Positions 1-6,144 of a DNA stretch of 20,563 bases are shown one piece after another. How positions within the stretch are numbered: position 1 is the stretch's first letter; the number at the start of each line of letters is the position of its first letter. The position numbers were made by a program, and so were the translations under genes. Where the stretch lies: the NCBI GenBank assembly GCA_964540655.1, contig CAZINR010000020.1:1-20563 (forward strand), given 5' to 3'. Under the pieces are notes generated by a model. That model did not search any database. It was not told where the DNA came from and worked only from the letters and a program-made list of their open reading frames with translations. Origin of the DNA: CAZQBY01 sp964540655 (GTDB lineage: Archaea; Altiarchaeota; Altiarchaeia; JAFGQM01).

Positions 1-525
1 GTCGGCAGTGTTGTTCTCTACATAGCTGCTGCCGGTAGACCTCAAGTATATTGCCTCTTCGGTGTTGTCATTAAGGGTGTTTCTATATACCTCCAGCCCC
101 GAGCAGCTGTAGGCGTCGATTCCGAGATTGTTCCCCCTTGCCAGGTTGTCTATTATCTCGGAGCCGCTCGACGAGCGGATGTAAACTCCTCGGTTGAAGG
201 TTATTATGCCACTGAAATCCTGCACCACGATATTGTCGGGACCATTGATATAGACACCATAGCCGGTTGTGTTCCCCTGGATCGCATAGCCGGCGCCGTC
301 TAGCGTTATGCCGTTTGCTGTTATGGTGAAGCAGGTGCCATTTACCGTTATGTCGTCCTGCAGGTAGTATCTCTCGTTCGCCACCCCCAAGGTTCCGCAG
401 CTGCTTACTCCTGTGTCTGCCAGAGCCTCTGGCAGAGCCGCAGTGATTGCAGCTGCAAACAACAAAAAGACTACGCTAGTCCTCAGGATATGCCTACCAT
501 GTCCCCTACGAGGTATTTTAGCCAC
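1..525 (-). CDS. Secreted NosD-like right-handed beta-helix surface protein (N-terminal part, runs off the window)
   Basis: The frame is open from a GTG at 525 to base 1, giving 175 residues of an incomplete protein. An in-frame TAG lies a few codons upstream and there is no ATG, so GTG is the only sensible start. Residues 1-16 are basic, 17-31 are hydrophobic (VVFLLFAAAIT), and an ALA-D signal peptidase I type site follows at 36/37, so the protein is predicted to be exported. The mature part opens with a Cys-containing segment (SSCGTLGVAN), then GTCFTI and ITLDGAGYAI, then short repeated strands (GVYINGP, GVYIRSS, NNLGIDAYS, AIYLRSTGSS). This is the pattern of parallel beta-helix (NosD/PbH1) repeats in archaeal surface proteins. 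N-glycosylation sequons NGT, NTT and NNT are visible. Ligand and enzymatic role are unknown. It is divergent from the KaiC-like gene at 648. Confidence 0.75.
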   Translation of the reverse strand, partial: MAKIPRRGHGRHILRTSVVFLLFAAAITAALPEALADTGVSSCGTLGVANERYYLQDDITVNGTCFTITANGITLDGAGYAIQGNTTGYGVYINGPDNIVVQDFSGIITFNRGVYIRSSSGSEIIDNLARGNNLGIDAYSCSGLEVYRNTLNDNTEEAIYLRSTGSSYVENNTAD

Positions 526-551
526 CTGCTGAAACGGCTAAGTAAATGGGA

Positions 552-564
552 CCAAATATAAAAA
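552..564 (-). promoter_or_regulatory. TATA-like box for the beta-helix gene
   Basis: The minus strand reads TTTTTATATTTGG, centred about 33 nt before the GTG at 525. With archaeal TATA-to-start spacing of about 25-28 nt, the RNA would begin only a few bases before the start codon. This is predicted from sequence and spacing only. Confidence 0.5.
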
Positions 565-613
565 TGAAGCTTGAAAAGTGCGCAAATACCTCGGATTTTT
601 AAGCACGCTCTGA

Positions 614-620
614 TTTATAT
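614..620 (+). promoter_or_regulatory. TATA-like box for the KaiC-like gene at 648
   Basis: TTTATAT is centred about 31 nt before the ATG at 648, implying a leader of only about 4 nt. A second A/T-rich element (GATTTTTAAG) sits near 594-603 and could be an alternative. Confidence 0.5.
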
Positions 621-647
621 TGGGCAAGACATTAATCTCAGGCGAAG

Positions 648-1361
648 ATGACCAAACTCAAACTCAACAGGGTCCCGACAGGCATCCAGGGGTTCGACGA
701 TTTGATAGAGGGCGGCCTGCCCGACAAGAGCATAACCCTGCTGACGGGCACCCCCGGAACCGCCAAGACGATATTCGGGCTGGAGTTCATAGCCAACGGG
801 GCGAAGAAGTACGGGGAGAAGGGCGTCTTCGTGACTCTGGAAGAGAGTCCCGAGAGCCTTATCCGGCAGTTCCAAAGGTTCGGCTACGACCTTGAGAGTC
901 TTGTCGACGAGGGGAAGATAAAGATAATAGAGATAGACATCGACTCCTCCAAGGGCAACGACCCCTATGACCAGCTCACCGACCCCGGATTCATATCCGA
1001 CTTGAAGTCTTTCGCCCCCCAGCGTATAGTCGTGGACTCCATAAGCCTGGTCATAACCCTCAGCAACCCCCCTTCCGGCACAAGGCGCGCGCTTGGCGAC
1101 ATCGCCAACATCTTCAAGAAGCTCGGCGCGACTACGCTTTTCACTCACGAGAGAACGACATCCGCGCTCGGAGACCTGGATTACTCCCTGGAGGAGTTCC
1201 TGTCCGACGGCATAATACACCTGCAGCTGCATCTCAAGGGCAACGTCCTGCAGCGTTTCCTGACAGTCATAAAGATGCGGGAGACCAAGCACAGCATTGG
1301 CGTATACTCTTTCATAATCGACAAGAACGGCCTAAAAATATTCGATCTGAGGAAGATATGA
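648..1361 (+). CDS. Single-domain KaiC-like (RadA/RecA superfamily) ATPase with a variant P-loop
   Basis: The protein has 237 residues and a single KaiC/RAD55-type RecA fold. It begins with the family's TGIQGFDDLIEGGLP region (residues 11-25). The P-loop at 34-41 reads GTPGTAKT: residue 39 is Ala, where the Walker A consensus GxxxxGK[ST] has Gly. The paired glutamates of the family are at 65-66 (VTLEES), and the Walker B strand RIVVD ends at D130. KaiC-like proteins of this size are common in archaea and usually act as ATP-dependent signalling or assembly modules; no partner or substrate can be deduced here. The window holds a second family member at 4639-5373 with a canonical P-loop. The ATG at 648 is chosen because the family homology begins right after it and a TATA-like box lies 31 nt upstream. 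The frame is intact; whether Ala39 lowers nucleotide binding is unknown. Confidence 0.85.
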   Translation: MTKLKLNRVPTGIQGFDDLIEGGLPDKSITLLTGTPGTAKTIFGLEFIANGAKKYGEKGVFVTLEESPESLIRQFQRFGYDLESLVDEGKIKIIEIDIDSSKGNDPYDQLTDPGFISDLKSFAPQRIVVDSISLVITLSNPPSGTRRALGDIANIFKKLGATTLFTHERTTSALGDLDYSLEEFLSDGIIHLQLHLKGNVLQRFLTVIKMRETKHSIGVYSFIIDKNGLKIFDLRKI

Positions 1362-1366
1362 GCCCA

Positions 1367-1374
1367 CTTATATC
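1367..1374 (+). promoter_or_regulatory. TATA-like box for nadX
   Basis: CTTATATC starts 6 nt after the KaiC-like stop and is centred 27-28 nt before the ATG at 1398. This points to a leaderless nadX transcript and supports 1398, rather than the in-frame TTG at 1377, as the start. Confidence 0.6.
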
Positions 1375-1397
1375 CTTTGCTTCTCAAATACGCCGGA

Positions 1398-2156
1398 ATG
1401 GAAAAGCTCAGGATAGGCCTCATAGGCGCGGGCAACATCGCGCGCATAATAGCGGACCATGCTGAGGGGTATGGGATAGTCTGTGCGCATGACGTAGACT
1501 CTGACAGGGCACGCGATTTCTCTGAGAGATATGGTTGTAGTGTAACCAAGCCTCACGATTTTCCCGAACTCGACCTTGTCGTGGAGGCGGCCTCACAGAA
1601 CGCCGTCCGACAATACGGCGAGATGATTCTCAAAAGCGGTTATAACCTGATGGTCATGAGTGTGGGCGCATTCGCAGATGTCTCACTTTTCAGGAGATTA
1701 AAGGAGCTTGCCAGCAAGAACGGACTTAAATTGGTTCTGCCCTCCGGGGCAATAGCCGGATTGGACGGGTTGAAGTCTGCCAGTGTGGGAAAACTAAACG
1801 AAGTAACTCTTACGACTACAAAGCCGCCCTCGAGTCTGGACCTTGACGTCAAGGAGAAGACGGTGGTCTTTGAGGGTCCCGCTTTCGAGGCGGTCAGGAA
1901 ATTTCCGAAGAATGTGAACGTCGCTGCGACCCTCTCTCTTGTGGGCATAGGCTTTGAGAAGACCAGGGTGCGCATAGTCGCCGACCCGGCCGCGAAGAGG
2001 AACCGGCACGAGATATTTGCCAAAGGCGAATTTGGGGAATTGAAAACAGCGATAAAGAACGTGCCTTCCCCCCAGAACCCGAAGACTTCTTATCTCGCCG
2101 CCATGAGCGCAGTCTCAGCGATAAGGAGGTTCAAGGACGGTCTGGTTATCGGATGA
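1398..2156 (+). CDS. nadX: L-aspartate dehydrogenase
   Basis: The 252-residue protein matches the archaeal/Thermotoga L-aspartate dehydrogenase family, which oxidises L-aspartate to iminoaspartate with NAD(P)+, the first step of quinolinate and NAD synthesis. The N-terminal Rossmann loop is GAGNIA (10-15). VVEAAS is at 61-66, SGAIAGLD at 116-123, the RNRHEI segment with His204 corresponds to the family's catalytic His region, and NPKTSYLAA at 227-235 is a family signature. Length is normal. The ATG at 1398 is preferred over the upstream TTG at 1377 because the Rossmann strand starts at residue 4 and a TATA-like box sits 27 nt upstream. It converges on nadC with an 11-bp tail overlap (2146-2156). 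NadX and NadC act in the same pathway, but NadA (quinolinate synthase), which must act between them, is not in the window. Confidence 0.9.
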   Translation: MEKLRIGLIGAGNIARIIADHAEGYGIVCAHDVDSDRARDFSERYGCSVTKPHDFPELDLVVEAASQNAVRQYGEMILKSGYNLMVMSVGAFADVSLFRRLKELASKNGLKLVLPSGAIAGLDGLKSASVGKLNEVTLTTTKPPSSLDLDVKEKTVVFEGPAFEAVRKFPKNVNVAATLSLVGIGFEKTRVRIVADPAAKRNRHEIFAKGEFGELKTAIKNVPSPQNPKTSYLAAMSAVSAIRRFKDGLVIG

Positions 2157-3045
2157 CTTCCATTTTGAACTTGCACGACTTCGCCGAGACGAACAAACTG
2201 GTTGATATGTAATCGACCCCCGCGCCCAGATAATCTCTTATGCTCCTCTCTTTTATTCCGCCCGAAGCCTCCACTATTATCTTCTTACTGATGCTTTTAA
2301 TTAATTTTGAAGCCTCTCTGACCTGCTCCGGCGCCATGTTGTCAAGCATTATCATATTGGGACCATCCAGCTTGCTGAGTTCCTCGGCAGCAATCCTGGC
2401 GTCTTCCAGAGAATCAGCCTCAATCTCTATTGGTAAGAATCTCTTACTTTTTCTGAAGTCGTCCGCGCGCGATATTGCGGTCCTTATGGCATCTTCCCGG
2501 CCTTTCTTCTTCATCAGCTCAGCCAGATGATTGTCCTTTATCAGAATCCCGTCCGAGAGGTTGGTCCGGTGCGGCAGGCAGCCGCCCAGTTGAACCGCTC
2601 TCTTCTCGCTGAACAGAAGTCCCGGGTTGGTCTTCCTCAGAAATAAGATTTTCTTACCATGTCTCCTGAAGAGCTTACGGCTGACGGTCGCGATGCCGCT
2701 CATCTGGATTATGTAGTTGAGGACCACCCGCTCCCTGGCGAGCACCTCTTTCAAAGGACCCTCGATCTCCAGAGCGACATCGCCCGGCTTCAAGTCTTCG
2801 CCGTCTTCTTTGCCGGACACCCTAAGGCCACCCTCCTCCAGTATCGCGCGCGCTTCCATGACCCCCGCCAGCCGGCAGTCCTCTTCAGAGATTATCCTTG
2901 CGCGCACGTCGTGGTAGTCCTCTCCGGCGAAGACCGCTTCCGTGGTTATGTCCCCGCCGTTTAAGTCGTCCCGGAAGGCCTCCAACGCCCTCTCTTTAAT
3001 CCTGTCCGAGTATTCCTCCAAATCCCGGTCGTAGACCTCTTCCAT
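2146..3045 (-). CDS. nadC: Nicotinate-nucleotide pyrophosphorylase (quinolinate phosphoribosyltransferase)
   Basis: The 299-residue protein is a type II phosphoribosyltransferase that converts quinolinate and PRPP to nicotinate mononucleotide, CO2 and PPi. Family landmarks are in order: GDITTEAVF (31-39), the substrate-binding ER pair at 105-106, MSGIAT (115-120), RKTNPG (137-142), EKRAVQLGG (147-155), PHRTNLSDGILIKDNH (158-173), IEIEADSLEDA (206-216), MLDNMAPE (233-240) and VEASGGI (258-264). The length is close to the family norm of about 280-300. ModD paralogues look similar, but the adjacent nadX supports NadC. The ATG at 3045 lies 28 nt after a TATA-like box (3069-3077), so a leaderless transcript is likely. 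The 3' end overlaps that of nadX by 11 bp on the opposite strand. Confidence 0.9.
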   Translation of the reverse strand: MEEVYDRDLEEYSDRIKERALEAFRDDLNGGDITTEAVFAGEDYHDVRARIISEEDCRLAGVMEARAILEEGGLRVSGKEDGEDLKPGDVALEIEGPLKEVLARERVVLNYIIQMSGIATVSRKLFRRHGKKILFLRKTNPGLLFSEKRAVQLGGCLPHRTNLSDGILIKDNHLAELMKKKGREDAIRTAISRADDFRKSKRFLPIEIEADSLEDARIAAEELSKLDGPNMIMLDNMAPEQVREASKLIKSISKKIIVEASGGIKERSIRDYLGAGVDYISTSLFVSAKSCKFKMEVIR

Positions 3046-3068
3046 CCCCTAACTTTGCTCCAAATCGG

Positions 3069-3077
3069 ATTTAAATA
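3069..3077 (-). promoter_or_regulatory. TATA-like box for nadC
   Basis: The minus-strand TATTTAAAT element is centred about 28 nt before the nadC ATG, the spacing expected for a leaderless archaeal transcript. Confidence 0.55.
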
Positions 3078-3099
3078 CGCTTTTTTTCAAACTAACCTG

Positions 3100-3107
3100 A
3101 ATTATAA
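3100..3107 (+). promoter_or_regulatory. TATA-like box for the DUF35 gene
   Basis: AATTATAA is centred about 36 nt before the ATG at 3140, predicting a leader of about 10 nt. It lies in the 94-bp divergent spacer shared with nadC. Confidence 0.4.
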
Positions 3108-3139
3108 GAGGACTGAAGACCGAGAACCGAAAACCTAAG

Positions 3140-3550
3140 ATGCCTCACAGCAAGAGTCTCTCGAGCTACTGGAGAAGGATACCGCAGTGGTACCGTCTGG
3201 AGGGCGTGGAGTGCAGCACCTGCGGACAGACCTTCTTCCCCGCCAGGACCCTATGCCCTGAATGCAGGAGGGAGGGAAAGCTGAGCAAGTTCACGTTCGG
3301 GGGCAAGGGCAAGATATACTCTTACACGGTAGTGCACGCCCCGCCGCAGGGCTTCGAGCTGCACCGGCCCTACATCATGGCGATAATCGAGCTGGACGAG
3401 GGCCCAATGATGACCGCCCAGATAGTCGACTGCGACCCGGAAGACGTGGACTTCGGGATGAAGGTGACAAAATGCTTCAGGAAGGTGATAGCTGACAGTG
3501 ATGAGGGAATAATCCGCTACGCCTACAAGTTCAAGCCCAAAAAAGGGTAA
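3140..3550 (+). CDS. DUF35 zinc-ribbon/OB-fold protein (acyl-CoA-associated)
   Basis: The 136-residue protein has the two-part DUF35 layout. An N-terminal amphipathic stretch (YWRRIPQWYRLEG, 10-22) leads into a rubredoxin-like zinc ribbon with cysteines 25, 28, 39 and 42 (CSTC ... CPEC). An OB-fold follows (KIYSYTVVHAPPQGFE, PYIMAIIELDEGPMMTAQIVDC, GMKVTKCFRKV). DUF35 proteins bind acyl-CoA. In archaea one bridges acetoacetyl-CoA thiolase and HMG-CoA synthase so that the intermediate is channelled into the mevalonate pathway. The family fit is clear, but the partner here is inferred, because no thiolase or HMG-CoA synthase gene is visible next to it. The start is supported by the family N-terminus and a TATA-like box. 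A truncated second copy follows directly across an assembly gap. Confidence 0.85.
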   Translation: MPHSKSLSSYWRRIPQWYRLEGVECSTCGQTFFPARTLCPECRREGKLSKFTFGGKGKIYSYTVVHAPPQGFELHRPYIMAIIELDEGPMMTAQIVDCDPEDVDFGMKVTKCFRKVIADSDEGIIRYAYKFKPKKG

Positions 3551-3565
3551 GGGGGAGACGGAGTG

Positions 3566-3575
3566 NNNNNNNNNN
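3566..3575. other. Assembly gap (10 N)
   Basis: A run of exactly 10 N lies 15 nt after the first DUF35 stop. The sequence right after the gap encodes only the last 40 residues of another DUF35 protein, so real sequence is missing. The run has the same length as the second gap in the window, so it is probably a scaffolder placeholder and not a measured distance. Confidence 0.95.
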
Positions 3576-3576
3576 A

Positions 3577-3699
3577 GACTGCGGCAAGGATGACATCGAG
3601 ATCGGCGCAAAGGTCGAGAGCGTCTTCCGCAGGATACGCGACGGCAAAGAGGGCGGCATCATCCAGTACGGATACAAGTTCAAATTGGCAGAGAATTAG
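3577..3699 (+). CDS. Second DUF35 OB-fold protein, C-terminal 40 residues only (5' part lost in gap)
   Basis: The frame from the gap edge to a TAG at 3697-3699 encodes 40 residues, beginning DCGKDDIEIGAKVESVFRRI and ending FKLAEN. It aligns with the C-terminus of the preceding gene: DCDPEDVDFGMKVTKCFRKV there, and GIIRYAYKFK there against GIIQYGYKFK here. It is therefore a divergent tandem paralogue, not an identical assembly duplicate. Just before the gap a purine-rich GGGGGAG (3551-3557) precedes a GTG at 3563 and could be its ribosome site and start. In that case roughly 270 nt are missing. Alternatively, whole genes such as thiolase or HMG-CoA synthase could lie in the gap. Its stop overlaps the stop of the convergent PurM-like gene by 4 bp. 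Confidence 0.75.
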   Translation, partial: DCGKDDIEIGAKVESVFRRIRDGKEGGIIQYGYKFKLAEN

Positions 3700-4583
3700 A
3701 ACTTCGGCTTCTTGAACGGGGTCTTGCGGATTAGCTCCAGCATCTTCTTCTCGCTCACCAGCTTCTTCTTGCCCAGGGTTATCTCCTTCTTTTCCGTAAC
3801 TTCCCCGACCGGCGAGACCGGGCAGCCATATTTGGACGCTATCTCCAGTACCCTGTCGGTGTCCTTCTCGTCTATGCAGGTCATGTAGTTGCCCATGTAC
3901 CTGCCGAAGCTGGGGTAGGGTATGGAGGTTATCTTGAAGCCCGTCTGCGCCTTGACCATCATCTCCAGGAGATTCCCGAACCACCCTCCGCGGGATGCGT
4001 CCTTGGCAGCGTAGACGTTTATCTTCTTCACCACCTCGCCGAAGGTCTTGAACTTCTCGTTGGCCGCGCGCACCCTGTCACCCACTTCTCCTTCAACCGG
4101 GGCGCCGATTATGACCATCTTGTTGCCCGGCTCGGCCGCCGAGTCGGCAATCGGCTTGTCCGCGACCAGCTCGCCGAATATGCAGAATGACACGCACGGC
4201 TTCAGTCCGTGCTCCAGCTGGGTGTTGCCGCCGAGTATGGGAACCCCTATGCCGTCGCTCTGCTTCTTGAGCATCTTGGAGACCTCAATCGCCTGCTCCA
4301 CGCTATCCACTTGCATCGAGTTGAGGGCGTACAGCGGCTTCCCGCCCATGACCACGATGTCAGAGCAGGTGTGAATGAGCCCGGTCTTCATGCCTATCTT
4401 CATCGGGTAGGGGCCCTCCATGTTGGCGATGCTCCTGCCGACGACTATGCAGTCGTCGCCCTGGCGTATGCCTTCTATGAGGTCTTTGACCTTATCGTCC
4501 ATCTGCCAGAAGACCTTCCTGACTGCGTTCGTTTCCCCCAGATGGTCGACGCACCGCTTTATCTCGTAATCAGAATCCGTCAT
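3696..4583 (-). CDS. PurM/HypE/SelD/ThiL-superfamily (AIR synthase-related) protein
   Basis: The 295-residue protein has the fold and ATP-site landmarks of the AIR synthase-related superfamily: QGDDCIVV (41-48), corresponding to the GDD of ThiL and SelD; HTCSDIVVMGGKPLYAL (71-87) with the conserved Asp75; and GVPILGGNTQ (113-122). The C-terminal domain ends in the usual alternation of an acidic helix and a GEVTE segment (TCIDEKDTDRVLEIASKYG ... VGEVTE). The superfamily phosphorylates or activates small substrates with ATP (PurM, ThiL, SelD, HypE), but I do not recognise the exact subfamily and see no SelD-type Cys/Sec loop. Length is normal. Its stop overlaps the DUF35 remnant by 4 bp. The upstream KaiC-like gene is on the same strand 55 nt away, but a TATA-like box in between suggests separate initiation. 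Confidence 0.75.
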   Translation of the reverse strand: MTDSDYEIKRCVDHLGETNAVRKVFWQMDDKVKDLIEGIRQGDDCIVVGRSIANMEGPYPMKIGMKTGLIHTCSDIVVMGGKPLYALNSMQVDSVEQAIEVSKMLKKQSDGIGVPILGGNTQLEHGLKPCVSFCIFGELVADKPIADSAAEPGNKMVIIGAPVEGEVGDRVRAANEKFKTFGEVVKKINVYAAKDASRGGWFGNLLEMMVKAQTGFKITSIPYPSFGRYMGNYMTCIDEKDTDRVLEIASKYGCPVSPVGEVTEKKEITLGKKKLVSEKKMLELIRKTPFKKPKF

Positions 4584-4620
4584 CTTGTAGTGTAAATGAG
4601 GCTACAGTTTTCAGCCGCTA

Positions 4621-4629
4621 CTATAAAAA
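4621..4629 (-). promoter_or_regulatory. TATA-like box for the PurM-like gene
   Basis: The minus strand reads TTTTTATAG in the 55-bp spacer after the KaiC-like stop, about 42 nt before the ATG at 4583. That would give a leader of about 15 nt. Confidence 0.4.
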
Positions 4630-4638
4630 CCTCCCTGG

Positions 4639-5373
4639 TCAGAGGCTGTCTTCCACCTTCTTGACGAGGATGCCCTTGCCCTTGGCGAACTCCATCGGAT
4701 GGATGTTCTCGCTATGGGCTGACCCCCTCATCTTCCTTATCACGAGAGTTCGGCCGCTCTGGCTCCCAAGAGTCAGGTAGTGGAGCGTTATCACCGCGTC
4801 GACGATGTACCCTTCCACGCCGTGAGGTGAGTAAGAGCCCTTTTCGTCGCCTATCTCTGATATGAGCACCGTAGTCAAGTCGTTGGCTTTCAGAAGATAG
4901 TTGAGCTTCAATATCTCAGACCTGACTTTCTCCTTGTCGCCCCCGTGGAGTATGTCCAGGGCCGGCAGTGAGTCTATCAAGACCCTCTTGGCGCCCATGC
5001 TCTTGGCCTCGATTATTATCTTTGAGAGTATCTGGTTCATGTCGAAGTCCTGCGGCGACAGCGAGAACTTCTCGTCGCTCTCCAGCCCTATCTTGATAAG
5101 AGATGCGTCGACTATCCTTATCATGTCCTTGCCCTCCAGCTCCTCGATGTCGTAGCCGAAGTTCTTCATGTCGTCTCTCCACATACGGGGCTCCTCCTCC
5201 AGGCTCAGTATCACGCCGGGCTCGCCGTTCTTGGCGCCCTCGCAAATGAACTGGAGGCCGAACGTAGTCTTGCCCGTTCCCGCGGCCCCTGCGAGTAGCA
5301 CGGTTCTTCCCGGCAGGAAGCCGCCGCCTATCAGTCCGTCAAGGCCGTGAATTCCGCTTGTGACTCGGTCCAT
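4639..5373 (-). CDS. Single-domain KaiC-like ATPase with canonical P-loop
   Basis: The 244-residue protein is a one-domain KaiC/RAD55 family ATPase. It has TSGIHGLDGLIGGGFLPG at 5-22, a canonical Walker A GAAGTGKT at 29-36, the LEEEP glutamate cluster at 58-62 and a Walker B strand RVLID ending at D134, then a KaiC-like tail with VEGYIVDAVITLHYL and RTLVIRKMRGSAHS. The family uses ATP to drive oligomer changes in signalling or motility assemblies; no specific role can be read here. The ATG at 5373 is supported by the start of homology and a TATA-like element 36 nt upstream. It is divergent from the HAD gene. Compared with its paralogue at 648 it keeps the P-loop Gly and has a different middle segment (SLSPQDFDMNQIL), so the two are not recent duplicates. 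Confidence 0.87.
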   Translation of the reverse strand: MDRVTSGIHGLDGLIGGGFLPGRTVLLAGAAGTGKTTFGLQFICEGAKNGEPGVILSLEEEPRMWRDDMKNFGYDIEELEGKDMIRIVDASLIKIGLESDEKFSLSPQDFDMNQILSKIIIEAKSMGAKRVLIDSLPALDILHGGDKEKVRSEILKLNYLLKANDLTTVLISEIGDEKGSYSPHGVEGYIVDAVITLHYLTLGSQSGRTLVIRKMRGSAHSENIHPMEFAKGKGILVKKVEDSL

Positions 5374-5401
5374 TTTGATAATCCTCTATTTTAGACGACA
5401 A

Positions 5402-5412
5402 GGGTTAAAAAC
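5402..5412. promoter_or_regulatory. Shared divergent TATA-like element between KaiC-like and HAD genes
   Basis: GGGTTAAAAAC reads as a TATA-like box on both strands. It lies about 36 nt before the KaiC-like ATG (5373) and about 46 nt before the HAD ATG (5453). A second A/T element (CCATATAG, near 5434-5441) is too close to the HAD start to act as a normal TATA box for it. Confidence 0.35.
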
Positions 5413-5452
5413 TCCCTTTTCGCATGTTTTTCACCATATAGCGGATAAGTAT

Positions 5453-6139
5453 ATGATGATAAAGGCGGTTCTTTTCGACATCGACAATGTCCTCTACAAC
5501 AGCAGCCACCAGGTGGAGATGGCCAGGCGCGCAGCCGTCGAGGCGATGATAAAGGCGGCCGGCTGGGCCATGACTGTGGAAGAGGGGATGGCCCGTCTCG
5601 AGGAGATAGTCAGGAAATACGGCTCCAACTTCAACAAACATTATGACATGCTGGTCGGCGACCGCAGAGACAGACATAAGATTGTCGCATCGGGAGTCGT
5701 GGCGTACCACAACACCAAGCGCGTCTACCTGAAGCCCTATGACGATACGCTCTCCACCCTGACCCGTTTGAAGAATTCCGGCTACAAGATAGGCGTCATA
5801 ACGGATGGCCTGGCAGTCAAGCAGTGGGAGAAGCTGGTGCGTCTGGGTTTGCAAGACATGTTCGACACTGTTGTCGTCTCTGAAGAGGCAGGTGTCGAGA
5901 AGCCCGACACCGCCATCTTTGAAAAAGCCTGCCAGGAACTCGAGGTCCTGCCCGAGGAGTGTATGTATGTTGGCGACCGCCTGGACACCGATGTTCTGGG
6001 CTCTAACAAGGCGGGGATGGCAAGTGTGCGGCTCCTGCGCGGGAAGTACAAAGACCTCAAACCGCAGGGCCTGCAGGAGCGGCCGGACTTCGAGATAAAG
6101 CGGATGGAGGAGCTGCTGGAGATACTGAAGAGCGTTTGA
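5453..6139 (+). CDS. HAD-superfamily hydrolase (subfamily IA, TIGR02253-like phosphatase)
   Basis: The 228-residue protein has all four HAD motifs. Motif I is LFDIDNVLY with nucleophile Asp9 and acid/base Asp11; motif II is GVITDG with Thr117; motif III is Lys150 in GVEKPDTAIF; motif IV is YVGDRLDTDVLGSNKAG (172-188). The four-helix cap between motifs I and II, starting AMIKAAGW, resembles archaeal TIGR02253 proteins. These are phosphohydrolases acting on small phosphorylated metabolites; the substrate is not predictable. Motif I has Val where many phosphatases have Thr (DxDxT). The open frame extends upstream to 5360, but homology starts at the paired ATGs 5453/5456, so one of these is the start. 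It converges on the membrane protein gene with only 5 nt between stop codons. Confidence 0.85.
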   Translation: MMIKAVLFDIDNVLYNSSHQVEMARRAAVEAMIKAAGWAMTVEEGMARLEEIVRKYGSNFNKHYDMLVGDRRDRHKIVASGVVAYHNTKRVYLKPYDDTLSTLTRLKNSGYKIGVITDGLAVKQWEKLVRLGLQDMFDTVVVSEEAGVEKPDTAIFEKACQELEVLPEECMYVGDRLDTDVLGSNKAGMASVRLLRGKYKDLKPQGLQERPDFEIKRMEELLEILKSV

Positions 6140-6144
6140 GGCTT

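Noticed and set aside
615..1292. Long antisense open frames opposite the KaiC-like, map, NadC and membrane protein genes
   Set aside because: They mirror codon bias of well-supported genes on the other strand, and their translations show no domain motifs or plausible starts.
1377..1397. Upstream TTG start for nadX
   Set aside because: It would place the start almost against the TATA-like box, and the Rossmann strand begins just after the ATG at 1398.
3696..4583. Calling the PurM-like protein SelD or ThiL
   Set aside because: The SelD Cys/Sec loop is missing and no selenium or thiamine gene lies nearby; motifs support only the superfamily.
648..5373. A KaiC-type circadian clock
   Set aside because: Both proteins have a single RecA domain, no kaiA or kaiB is present, and single-domain KaiC homologues in archaea are not clock proteins.
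5360..5452. N-terminal extension of the HAD protein
   Set aside because: The 31 extra residues cover the divergent promoter region and precede the usual HAD start KAVLFD.
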